The position numbers and the translations under genes are program-made. Source: Candidatus Nanopelagicales bacterium (GTDB lineage Bacteria > Actinomycetota > Actinomycetes > Nanopelagicales > Nanopelagicaceae). From it: a stretch of DNA of 9,310 bases. The stretch's first letter is position 1. Every line of letters begins with the position of its first letter. Location of the stretch: NCBI GenBank assembly GCA_030832365.1, contig JAURJF010000036.1, forward strand, positions 1 to 9,310. The letters run 5' to 3'. Shown in pieces: positions 1 to 6,168 of the stretch. The notes below the pieces were generated by a model, which had not been told where the DNA came from, did no database searches, and was given only the letters and a program-made list of their open reading frames with translations.

Positions 1-198
1 TCCATAGGAGATTTTGCGAACTGTAAAAGTCTCACGAACTCCAGATCCTTGACGGGCAATTACTAGTCCTTGGAAAATCTGAATACGGCTCTTGCTGCCT
101 TCAATAACACGGACATGAACTTTTAACTCATCACCGGGACGGAAGTTAGGTAGGTCCTTACGGAGAGAGGCGGCATCTAGCGCATCGAGCACGTTCAT
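1..198 (-). CDS. rplS: 50S ribosomal protein bL19, N-terminal part (runs off the window)
   Basis: bL19 is a structural protein of the large ribosomal subunit, lying at the interface with the small subunit. Translating the minus strand from ATG at 198-196 gives 66 residues starting MNVLDALDAASLRKDLPNF. They continue through FRPGDELKVHVRV, the SRIQIFQG stretch and RQGSGVRETFTVRKISYG, which together are the diagnostic bL19 N-terminal half. The family is usually about 115 residues, so the last 45-50 residues lie left of position 1. The start is supported by a GAGGA Shine-Dalgarno sequence about 7 bases upstream (around 205-210), which is one of the few clear ones in the window. The gene lies downstream of, and in the same direction as, the inositol-monophosphatase gene, separated by 131 bp. 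The N-terminal sequence is unambiguous. Confidence 0.97.
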   Translation of the reverse strand, partial: MNVLDALDAASLRKDLPNFRPGDELKVHVRVIEGSKSRIQIFQGLVIARQGSGVRETFTVRKISYG

Positions 199-329
199 TA
201 TTTTGTCCTCACAATTGGTCTTTACTTATCCTTCAGGCCTTTTCCAAGGGATTGGCCTAACAACTCGGCGTATCTTGCCATACCTTGAGGCTAAGTGCTA
301 AATCCCTAAAAAATAGGGTAGAAAGTGAG
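199..329 (-). promoter_or_regulatory. rplS upstream leader with a possible hairpin
   Basis: These 131 bp separate the phosphatase stop from the rplS start and contain no ORF. Read on the minus strand, TTAGGCC (260-254) can pair with GGCCTGA (239-233), allowing one G-T pair, around a 14-base loop. That loop holds CCAA and TTGG, which could form an alternative small stem. The hairpin ends about 34 bases before the start codon, a position suited to a 5' UTR element. Ribosomal-protein genes are often controlled by leader RNAs that bind their own product, and bL19 leaders are known in some phyla. Assigning this sequence to such a class is inference. I found no convincing -35/-10 pair, so the rplS promoter is not placed. 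The GAGGA ribosome-binding site sits at the downstream end. Confidence 0.4.
304..318 (-). terminator. weak hairpin just downstream of the phosphatase gene
   Basis: CCCTA and TAGGG form a perfect 5-bp stem around a five-base loop (T on the minus strand), 12 bases after the phosphatase stop codon. The position suits a transcription terminator between the phosphatase gene and rplS. However, the stem is short, half AT, and is not followed by a run of T on the minus strand. It may equally be chance or a processing site. Confidence 0.22.
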
Positions 330-1106
330 CTATTGCCCCTGGATTTGGGCGCTAAGGGCGGCATGAAGAAATGGCCCAGCGACAATTACTGAACTCCTTG
401 AAGAACCATCTCTTGCCTTAGTAACTGAAAAAGTCGCCCCAGCTTCTTGGGCGATTAGCGATGCCGCAGCATAATCCCATTCATTTACTCCCTCTTCAAA
501 ATAGGCATCAAGTGATCCACTTCCGACATGGCAAATATCAACAGCGCATGCACCAAGTCTTCTTAAATCTCTTACCTTTGGAAGAAGATCTTCAATTATC
601 TTTGCTTGCACTTTACGATTATTGATGTCATATGCAAAGCCAGTACCTACTAAAGCTCTATCAAGATTTACTGGATCATTACACTTAATTGGCAAATTAT
701 TAAGGAAAGCTCCATTTGATTTTGATGCTTTCCAGAGTGAATTTGTTGTAGGTGAATAGACCACACCTGCTATAAATTCTTCCTTATTTTTTGCTGCGAT
801 ACTGATACACCAGCCAGGTAGGTCATAGAGATAATTCACAGTTCCATCAATAGGGTCAATTACCCAAGTAATTCCAGATTCGCTCTCTTTATTTGCCCCC
901 TCTTCACCAATTAATCCATCCAAAGGCCTCTGAGCAAGAATTTGGCTCACAATCAAAGCTTCACTTTGGTGATCTTTCTGAGTGGCAAAATCTAGAGCAC
1001 CACTTTTTTCATCTAATTCAAACTTACTTGGTCTATCTAAGAGCAACTCCCCAGCGCTTAGCGCAATTTTCTCAGCAAGGGCTAATAACTCAAGGTTTAA
1101 CGACAT
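330..1106 (-). CDS. inositol monophosphatase family protein (SuhB/IMPase-like)
   Basis: This is a 258-residue Mg2+-dependent, Li+-sensitive-type sugar or inositol phosphatase, probably cytoplasmic. The three metal-site motifs are present in order. GEEGA (residues 68-72) supplies acidic ligands. DPIDGTVNY (84-92) is the core DPxDGTxN/F motif with D84 and D87. WDYAAASLIAQEAGA (210-224) carries the C-terminal Asp ligand D211. Length is typical of the family (about 260). The likely reaction is hydrolysis of myo-inositol 1-phosphate to inositol, but paralogues act on histidinol phosphate, fructose 1,6-bisphosphate or 3'-phosphoadenosine phosphate. Motifs alone do not choose among these, so no symbol is given. 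The ATG at 1106-1104 has no Shine-Dalgarno sequence. Possible -10 hexamers TATGAT and TAGATT lie 11 and 5 bases upstream, consistent with a leaderless or near-leaderless transcript. It is divergent from the MFS gene across 46 bp. Confidence 0.9.
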   Translation of the reverse strand: MSLNLELLALAEKIALSAGELLLDRPSKFELDEKSGALDFATQKDHQSEALIVSQILAQRPLDGLIGEEGANKESESGITWVIDPIDGTVNYLYDLPGWCISIAAKNKEEFIAGVVYSPTTNSLWKASKSNGAFLNNLPIKCNDPVNLDRALVGTGFAYDINNRKVQAKIIEDLLPKVRDLRRLGACAVDICHVGSGSLDAYFEEGVNEWDYAAASLIAQEAGATFSVTKARDGSSRSSVIVAGPFLHAALSAQIQGQ

Positions 1107-1152
1107 ATTCCAATCTAATCATAGTTTCTTCGATGCCAAGTAGACTTCCTTC
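1107..1152. promoter_or_regulatory. divergent promoter region between phosphatase and MFS genes
   Basis: These 46 bp are the whole space between two divergent start codons, so each gene's -35 region must lie close to or inside the other gene's start. On the minus strand TATGAT (1123-1118) is a 5/6 match to the -10 consensus, and TAGATT (1117-1112) is another candidate for the phosphatase gene. On the plus strand TAGACT (1141-1146) fits TAnnnT and lies 6 bases before the MFS ATG, the spacing expected for a leaderless start. TAGTTT (1122-1127) is an alternative. No TTGACA-like -35 is evident for either gene. Placement is by inspection only. Confidence 0.35.
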
Positions 1153-2367
1153 ATGCTCACCTCCTACAAAAGATTGTTTGCCGTGCCTGGAGGTTGGAAC
1201 TTCTCTTTTGCAGGCTTCATATTGCGTATGCCGATTTCAATGCTCTACATCGCAATTGTTCTCTTCGTTGTTGCCGAGACTGGCTCGTATGCCCTAGCTG
1301 GCGCTTTGTCTATGGTGGCCTCACTTGTTTTATCGGTAGCCACACCGCTCTGGTCTAGGGTTGCAGACCAAATTGGTCAAAATAAAGTTTTATCCATAAC
1401 CGCCCCAGTACATCTAATTTTCCTTGGACTCTTTGTTTATCTAGTTAAGAGCGATGCTCCTACCTGGAGTTGGTTTACCTCAGCGATAATCTTTGAAGCC
1501 TTTGTTATTGGCTCAGGGCAGATGGTTAGAAGGCGCTGGATTCATGTTATTGGTGATGATCGAAAGCTAATTGATACCGCATATTCTTTTGAGGCGCTAG
1601 TTGATGAAGTGATCTTTACTAGCGGCCCAGTTCTTGCTGCAATCACTGCTTCCTACTTCTTTCCAGAGGCCGCAATTTTTACTGCAATGGGATTTATCAG
1701 TGTGGGAACGCTGCTCTTTCTCTCGCAGCGAAGAACTCAGCCGCCAGCCCATCCCCGCAAAGTCGGCGATGATCATTCATTGCTTATAAAAGATAGATTT
1801 ATTCAAGCTTTATTTATTCCCATGATGGCAGTTGGAGCATTCTTTGGATCAACTGGCTTGGTACTTGTCGGGTATCTTGATGAATTTAGTATTCGTGAAT
1901 ATAGCGGTTTCTATATCGCGATCTGGTCCTTTAGCTCTGGAATCTCAGCATTTGTAAGTGGGTCTTTGCATTGGAAGATTAATGAGGCACGAAGATTCGT
2001 TATCTCAGTTTTTGCTCTAGCCCTTCTAACCCTTCCAATTTATTTTGCTGCACAGATATTTACTGGAAACTTAACAATTTTGGCTATTGCACTATTTATC
2101 AATGGCCTAGCAATAGCGCCGCTACTAACAGCCGGATTTGCTGTTGCTGAGCGCTCCGTTAGTCCTAAGCGAACCACTGAAGTTTTGGCATGGTCGATCT
2201 CTGCACTTAATCTTGGTGGGGCTATTCCTGCTGCAATCACTGGATACATCATTGACACATATGGCTCAACTGTCGCATTTATGGTGCCAGTTGCCTGTAT
2301 GTTAATTGCTTTACTTTCGCTTCTACCATTTCTTAGCCTTTGGAAGGCAAAAGTAATTCAACTCTAA
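1153..2367 (+). CDS. major facilitator superfamily (MFS) transporter
   Basis: This 404-residue integral membrane protein has about 12 hydrophobic segments, arranged as two six-helix halves around a polar central loop (roughly residues 192-215, rich in R, Q, P, H and K). The loop after helix 2 carries a recognisable MFS motif A variant, SRVADQIGQNKVL (68-80), with the usual Asp and Gly. The stretch SFEALVDEVIFTSGPVL (145-161) resembles the Gly-Pro-containing helix-5 region of exporter-type MFS proteins. The second half has a weak repeat of the pattern (GYIIDTYGS, 364-372, near the C-terminus). It probably uses the proton motive force to export or import a small molecule; the substrate cannot be read from the sequence. 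The ATG at 1153 lacks a Shine-Dalgarno sequence but lies 6 bases after TAGACT. An internal GGAGG at 1189-1193 is too far from any in-frame start to suggest a shorter protein. Confidence 0.88.
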   Translation: MLTSYKRLFAVPGGWNFSFAGFILRMPISMLYIAIVLFVVAETGSYALAGALSMVASLVLSVATPLWSRVADQIGQNKVLSITAPVHLIFLGLFVYLVKSDAPTWSWFTSAIIFEAFVIGSGQMVRRRWIHVIGDDRKLIDTAYSFEALVDEVIFTSGPVLAAITASYFFPEAAIFTAMGFISVGTLLFLSQRRTQPPAHPRKVGDDHSLLIKDRFIQALFIPMMAVGAFFGSTGLVLVGYLDEFSIREYSGFYIAIWSFSSGISAFVSGSLHWKINEARRFVISVFALALLTLPIYFAAQIFTGNLTILAIALFINGLAIAPLLTAGFAVAERSVSPKRTTEVLAWSISALNLGGAIPAAITGYIIDTYGSTVAFMVPVACMLIALLSLLPFLSLWKAKVIQL

Positions 2368-2390
2368 GCCTAATTTCCCGCAGATTTCAG

Positions 2391-2396
2391 TAATCT
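2391..2396 (+). promoter_or_regulatory. possible -10 element for sepH
   Basis: TAATCT matches the TAnnnT pattern in the 46-bp gap between the MFS stop and sepH. A transcript from it would start about 10 bases before the sepH ATG at 2414. No good -35 is visible 17 bases further up. sepH might instead be read through from the MFS gene. Confidence 0.28.
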
Positions 2397-2413
2397 TATG
2401 GCAATCTTTACCC

Positions 2414-3217
2414 ATGACTGACTTGCGCTTTATCTCACGCTCTCAAGATGGAGAGCATTTAGAGCTAAGTGATAGCGATGGAAATAATTTCTCACTAAGA
2501 GTTAGCGATACTTTGCGCGCTGCTGTCAACGAGCGTCGTTTAGCAACAGTAGTTGAGAGCGCTCCACAATATTCAATCAAAGAGATTCAAGCTCGCCTAA
2601 GAGCTGGCGAAAGTTTTGCTGAAGTTGCTCGCATCTCAGGATTATCAATTGAAAAAGTTGAGCGTTATGCAAGTCCAATATTGCAGGAACGCGCTTGGAT
2701 TATTGAACTTGCAGAGAAGGCTTCACCGAAGGGAACATCCCTGCCCCTCTCAGAATTAGTTATTCAACGTCTTGCTCCTAGAGGCGTCAATATGAATCAA
2801 ATCTCTTGGAATACCTGGAGGCTAGATGATGGAACTTGGCATCTAGTTCTCACCTATCCATCAAGAGATGGGCAATCTGAGGCAACTTGGAGCTTTGATG
2901 CAAATAAACGAACTCTCCACTCAAGAGATGATGGCGCTAGATGGATTAATGGTGAAGAAGTTTCACAGAAGAGCGCACCGAAAAATGATCGATTAAGTGA
3001 TCATGGAGTTCTCTTTCCAATGGAGGGAGAAACTTCTCAGCCGCCTCGTTTAGTTGCGGTGAGAACTGATCCAAACCTTCTCGAGGAGACAAGTTCCGTA
3101 AAAGAGATCGCTCCCGATGCTAAGAAAGATGGCGTAACTAAGAGAATTTCAATTCCATCCTGGGATGACATTATGTTTGGGCGAGGCAAGAAGAAAGATG
3201 AGCAAGAGGAAGAGTAA
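2414..3217 (+). CDS. sepH: cell division protein SepH (DUF3071 family, FtsZ regulator)
   Basis: SepH is an actinobacterial cytoplasmic protein that binds FtsZ and promotes its assembly at the division site. The N-terminus has the family pattern: DLRFISRSQDGEHLEL (3-18), NFSLRVSDTLRAAV (25-38), then a helix-turn-helix-like stretch at about 53-96. That stretch includes EIQARLRAGES (57-67), VARISGLSIEKVERYASPIL (71-90) and QERAW (91-95). A second conserved block with three Trp residues (W132, W135, W142) and LTYPSRDG (146-153) completes the DUF3071 domain. After a poorly conserved acidic and serine-rich linker, the C-terminus carries the conserved SIPSWDDIMFGRGKK (246-260) and an acidic tail. 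The linker is shorter than in Streptomyces or Mycobacterium proteins, which from memory are above 300 residues. There is no Shine-Dalgarno sequence before the ATG. It converges with the next gene, leaving 4 bp between stop codons. Confidence 0.93.
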   Translation: MTDLRFISRSQDGEHLELSDSDGNNFSLRVSDTLRAAVNERRLATVVESAPQYSIKEIQARLRAGESFAEVARISGLSIEKVERYASPILQERAWIIELAEKASPKGTSLPLSELVIQRLAPRGVNMNQISWNTWRLDDGTWHLVLTYPSRDGQSEATWSFDANKRTLHSRDDGARWINGEEVSQKSAPKNDRLSDHGVLFPMEGETSQPPRLVAVRTDPNLLEETSSVKEIAPDAKKDGVTKRISIPSWDDIMFGRGKKKDEQEEE

Positions 3218-3221
3218 AGAC

Positions 3222-4361
3222 TTAAATGTCAGCGCTTAATAAAGGTATTGCAGTCTCAGCTTGAGTAGTTCCCCCATGATGTCCGACCATAGATAGTTGC
3301 AACTCTTGCCTCTCAGCCTCAACCATTATGAACTCGCCGTTGGCAATAGCGATCAAATCACCAATTCGATCCAGATTCTTATCTAATACTTCAGGGCCAA
3401 ATAGATTTAAAGCAATGGCTTCTTGCCGAGTGTAGAGAGTCACTTTTTCTTTAAAGAACTCCTGCCACTGTGACTTTGTCTCATCTAAGCTACCTGGTTT
3501 TAGATATAGATAGCGCACTCTCGGCTCGCCCCCAAGTAAATCGACGTTCTTTAGCAAGTCATTTTCTTTTCCTAAAACTACAAAATCATCTCTATTAATC
3601 ATTCCATGATCGGATGTAATCCATAGCCGGCTTCCTTTTGGCAAGTTTTCAATAAGTTTCAAGATTAAATCTGCGCTCTTTGTCATGGCATAGTGAAACT
3701 TCTCAGAGCCTAACCCCTCGCGATGCGAGGCATCATCAACATCATTTAGATATAGATAGGCAAAAGATCTAGTATTACTAAGAGCGCTCTTTGCTTGATC
3801 AACCATCTCATCTACCTGATTAACTCCATAGTAATCAGCGCCACGTAGAGCAGCCCTAGTAAAGCCCGTTTCTTGATAACGTTTTGCTGCAATGTGAGAG
3901 ACCTTAACTCCTTGCTTCTTTGCTCGCTCAAATAAAGTTGCCTCTGATTGCCAGATGTAAGGATCTACTCGTTCATCCCATTTAAGAGCATTTAATAAAC
4001 GCTCCGGAGTTCCACTATTTGGAACTCTCATTGTGTAACCAACCATTCCATGAACTCCAACTGCGCAACCAGTGCCAAGGGAGGTCAAACTGGCAGAAGT
4101 TGTTGAAGGGAAAGTAGCTTGCAATTGGCTATGGTTTTTAACCTGCGAAAATATTGGTAGCTCTTTACTAACTATCTCTAGCGCATTAACTCCCATGCCA
4201 TCAACTAGAAGTAAGCACTCTCTCTGACCCTCATTATTGCTAAGCCCTAAAGAATTAATGCAGTTAGATACCCCAAGTGTTGCAAATATCGATTGAGATA
4301 AATCTGAGAGCAGGTAGGCCACTGCCCTATCTTTCCAGTAACCTTGACCTCTAATGATCAA
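3222..4361 (-). CDS. alkaline phosphatase superfamily phosphodiesterase (nucleotide pyrophosphatase-like)
   Basis: This 379-residue protein belongs to the type I phosphodiesterase/nucleotide pyrophosphatase family, which uses two metal ions and a Thr nucleophile. Visible motifs in order: LLVDGMG (51-57) with metal ligand D54; FPSTTSASLTSLGTG (84-98) with the nucleophile Thr (T87 or T88); LNDVDDASHREG (205-216), with Asp and H213 ligands; TSDHGM (249-254), with D251 and H252; and GHHGG (360-364), with the last His ligand. No signal peptide or membrane segment is seen, so a cytoplasmic location is likely. The substrate is unknown. The start is TTG at 4361-4359. I keep it because YWKDRAVAYLLSDL (8-21) matches the family's N-terminal region, so a GTG at codon 14 would cut into it. 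The start overlaps psuG's start by 8 bp on the opposite strand. Confidence 0.87.
   Translation of the reverse strand: MIIRGQGYWKDRAVAYLLSDLSQSIFATLGVSNCINSLGLSNNEGQRECLLLVDGMGVNALEIVSKELPIFSQVKNHSQLQATFPSTTSASLTSLGTGCAVGVHGMVGYTMRVPNSGTPERLLNALKWDERVDPYIWQSEATLFERAKKQGVKVSHIAAKRYQETGFTRAALRGADYYGVNQVDEMVDQAKSALSNTRSFAYLYLNDVDDASHREGLGSEKFHYAMTKSADLILKLIENLPKGSRLWITSDHGMINRDDFVVLGKENDLLKNVDLLGGEPRVRYLYLKPGSLDETKSQWQEFFKEKVTLYTRQEAIALNLFGPEVLDKNLDRIGDLIAIANGEFIMVEAERQELQLSMVGHHGGTTQAETAIPLLSADI
4339..4344 (+). promoter_or_regulatory. possible -10 element for psuG
   Basis: TAACCT fits TAnnnT and ends 9 bases before the psuG ATG, which would give a leaderless or very short-leader mRNA. It lies inside the first codons of the oppositely transcribed phosphodiesterase gene. 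No -35 match is apparent. No Shine-Dalgarno sequence precedes psuG, which makes a leaderless start plausible. Confidence 0.3.
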
Positions 4362-5247
4362 ATACTCAGAGGCGGTAGCTAAAGCCCTTGGAGATAAGAG
4401 CCCAATAGTTGCTCTGGAATCGACAATTATTACTCATGGACTCCCCCGGCCTAAGAATCTTGAGGTGGCCGTTGAAGTTGAGCAAATCGTTATCGAAGCC
4501 GGCGCAACGCCAGCAACAATTGCAATTATCGATGGCCAGATTCACATAGGACTAGAGCCTGATCAACTAACTCGCATCGCAAACGATGAAAATATCTTGA
4601 AGGCATCGATAAGAGATTTGGCAGTTATTTCTACTCAGAAAAAGAGCGCCGCTACAACAGTTGCTGCCACATCACATATTGCCAATATGGCTGGTATCTC
4701 CCTTTTTGCCACCGGTGGCTTAGGCGGAGTTCATCGTGAAGCATGGCAGAGCTGGGATGAGTCGGCAGATCTTCTAGCCTTAGCAAATACACCAGTTTTA
4801 ATCGTCTGCTCTGGAGCAAAATCTATTCTCGATGTCAGCGCCACTTTAGAAAGACTTGAAACTCTATCGGTGCCCATTCTTGGCTATAAGACAAATAAGT
4901 TTCCTGGCTTCTATCTCACCGACTCTGGCTTTGAATTAGAACATAGAGTAGAAACGGCGCTAGATATTGCTCAAATCTGGAGAGCTCGAGGCGATGTTGC
5001 CATAAATAAGTCTGCCCTAATTGTTGCTAATCCTGTTAGTAACCAAATGGATAGGGCTCTACATGATCAACTTCTCTTCGATGGTCTTTCCAAAGCAAAG
5101 ATAGATGGAGTAGTTGGAAAAGCTGTTACTCCATTTCTTCTAGATTACTTCCATACCAATTCCAAAGGTGAATCTCTAAGAGTAAATATTGAGATAATCA
5201 AGGCAAATGCTGCTCTAGCAGCTCAGATTGCAGTAGCCCTTAAATGA
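4354..5247 (+). CDS. psuG: pseudouridine-5'-phosphate glycosidase PsuG
   Basis: PsuG catalyses reversible cleavage of pseudouridine 5'-phosphate to uracil and ribose 5-phosphate, breaking the C-C glycosidic bond. The 297-residue length and full domain match the family (about 300). Key stretches: VALESTIITHGLPRPKN (19-35) with the probable general-acid E22; ATPATIAIIDGQI (51-63); the ILKASIRDLAV region (81-91); ATGGLGGVHR (119-128); WDESADL (134-140), where metal-coordinating Asp lies in this family; CSGAKSILDV (152-161) with K156, equivalent to the lysine that forms the ribose adduct; and the C-terminal NAALAAQIA (285-293) holding a conserved Asn. The ATG start gives the expected short N-terminus (SEAVAKAL before the first strand). 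It is first in a two-gene unit, overlapping the kinase by four bases (ATGA), and its 5' end overlaps the divergent phosphodiesterase gene. Confidence 0.95.
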   Translation: MIKYSEAVAKALGDKSPIVALESTIITHGLPRPKNLEVAVEVEQIVIEAGATPATIAIIDGQIHIGLEPDQLTRIANDENILKASIRDLAVISTQKKSAATTVAATSHIANMAGISLFATGGLGGVHREAWQSWDESADLLALANTPVLIVCSGAKSILDVSATLERLETLSVPILGYKTNKFPGFYLTDSGFELEHRVETALDIAQIWRARGDVAINKSALIVANPVSNQMDRALHDQLLFDGLSKAKIDGVVGKAVTPFLLDYFHTNSKGESLRVNIEIIKANAALAAQIAVALK

Positions 5248-6140
5248 CTATGGCTCAAATTCTCTGCATTGGCGATGCCATGCTTGATGTAATTGTTAAG
5301 ATGCAAGGGCAGATGTATCTTGGTAGTGACACAGTCTCTCAAATCTCAACTCATGGCGGCGGAGCTGCAGCAAATACTGCTACCTGGCTCGCCTCATCTG
5401 GCCATAAGGTTTTCTATGTCTGTCGCATTGGAGATGATGCTGCTGGTCGAGTCATTGCCAATGAGTTTGATACTTGGAATATTGAATATAAGCCAGAGTT
5501 ATTAAAAGAGCATAGAACTGGAATTGTGGTCGTGCTAGTTGATCAAAATGGTGAGCGTTCAATGTTTCCAGATAGAGGAGCAAATTCTGGTCTTAGCGAA
5601 TTAGATCTGCCTGATCTCTCTAGATTTGGCGCTGTATTTCTCTCTGGCTATGCCCTCTTTAATCCCCTCTCCCAAGATGGGGTTCTAAGAATGGTCAATG
5701 AGATGAGAGAGGCTAATTTAGAGATCTTCTTTAATCCTGGATCAGTTGGAGTAATGAGCAATCTTGGGGTAGATGCCTGTCGAAAGAGATGTAATTTAAT
5801 GGATCTATTAATTATGAATCAGGCTGAGGCAGAGTTTCTAACTGGAGAAAGTGATGTTAAAAGTGCGCTAAATGAACTCTCTCAAGATGTTGAAACGGTT
5901 GTTATAACTACAAATAGCCTAGGGGCAATGGGTAAATCAAGGGGGAAGCAGATAATAAATTCTCCGATTCTGCCAATTACTGCAATTGATTCCACAGGAG
6001 CCGGAGATGCATTTGCTGCCGGATTTATTGGAAGATGGATTGTATCTAAAGATTTAGAATCATCTCTAAGGGCTGGAAATTCATTCGCCAGTGGATGTGT
6101 CACAACTATCGGGGCTAGACCGAGCGTCAATCCCAAGTAA
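5244..6140 (+). CDS. PfkB/ribokinase-family kinase, probable pseudouridine kinase
   Basis: This is a 298-residue ATP-dependent kinase of the PfkB family. The first signature region is GGGAAANTATWLASSGH (38-54), with RIGDDAAGR (61-69) following. The second signature, DSTGAGDAFAAGF (249-261), contains the anion-hole glycines and the catalytic base D255. NQAEAEFLTGE (192-202) is the usual substrate-closing segment. PfkB enzymes phosphorylate ribose, fructose, ketodeoxygluconate, nucleosides or pseudouridine, and sequence alone does not fix the substrate. The call rests on context: it overlaps psuG by ATGA, and psuG is commonly paired with pseudouridine kinase PsuK, which makes PsuG's substrate. 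Ribokinase or another sugar kinase remains possible, so no symbol is assigned. Translation is probably coupled to psuG. ATG at 5250 (codon 3) is an alternative start. The annotated end is the TAA at 6138-6140. Confidence 0.88.
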   Translation: MTMAQILCIGDAMLDVIVKMQGQMYLGSDTVSQISTHGGGAAANTATWLASSGHKVFYVCRIGDDAAGRVIANEFDTWNIEYKPELLKEHRTGIVVVLVDQNGERSMFPDRGANSGLSELDLPDLSRFGAVFLSGYALFNPLSQDGVLRMVNEMREANLEIFFNPGSVGVMSNLGVDACRKRCNLMDLLIMNQAEAEFLTGESDVKSALNELSQDVETVVITTNSLGAMGKSRGKQIINSPILPITAIDSTGAGDAFAAGFIGRWIVSKDLESSLRAGNSFASGCVTTIGARPSVNPK

Positions 6141-6168
6141 TTCATACTTTACTTGGCAGAATCACGCC
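6141..6168 (+). promoter_or_regulatory. short spacer with possible parC promoter elements
   Basis: Only 28 bp separate the kinase stop from the parC ATG. TACTTT (6145-6150) fits TAnnnT and would give a leader of roughly 11 bases. CAGAAT (6157-6162), 6 bases before the ATG, would suit a leaderless start but lacks the important first T. No Shine-Dalgarno sequence is present. parC could also be read through from psuG and the kinase. Confidence 0.25.

Noticed and set aside
893..1297. Open frame of 134 codons on the plus strand spanning the phosphatase/MFS boundary
   Set aside because: It overlaps two well-supported genes, its product matches no family I recognise, and its composition (His-, Gln- and Ser-rich) is typical of a shadow frame.
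2040..2258. Minus-strand open frame inside the MFS gene
   Set aside because: It lies fully inside a confident gene and shows no domain or start signal of its own.
5882..6145. Minus-strand open frame under the 3' end of the kinase gene
   Set aside because: It is a shadow of the conserved DSTGAGDAFAAGF-coding region on the other strand.
6091..6168. 26-residue N-terminal extension of ParC from an upstream ATG
   Set aside because: It overlaps the kinase gene by 50 bases and does not resemble ParC N-termini, while the ATG at 6169 gives the lysine-rich start common in the family.
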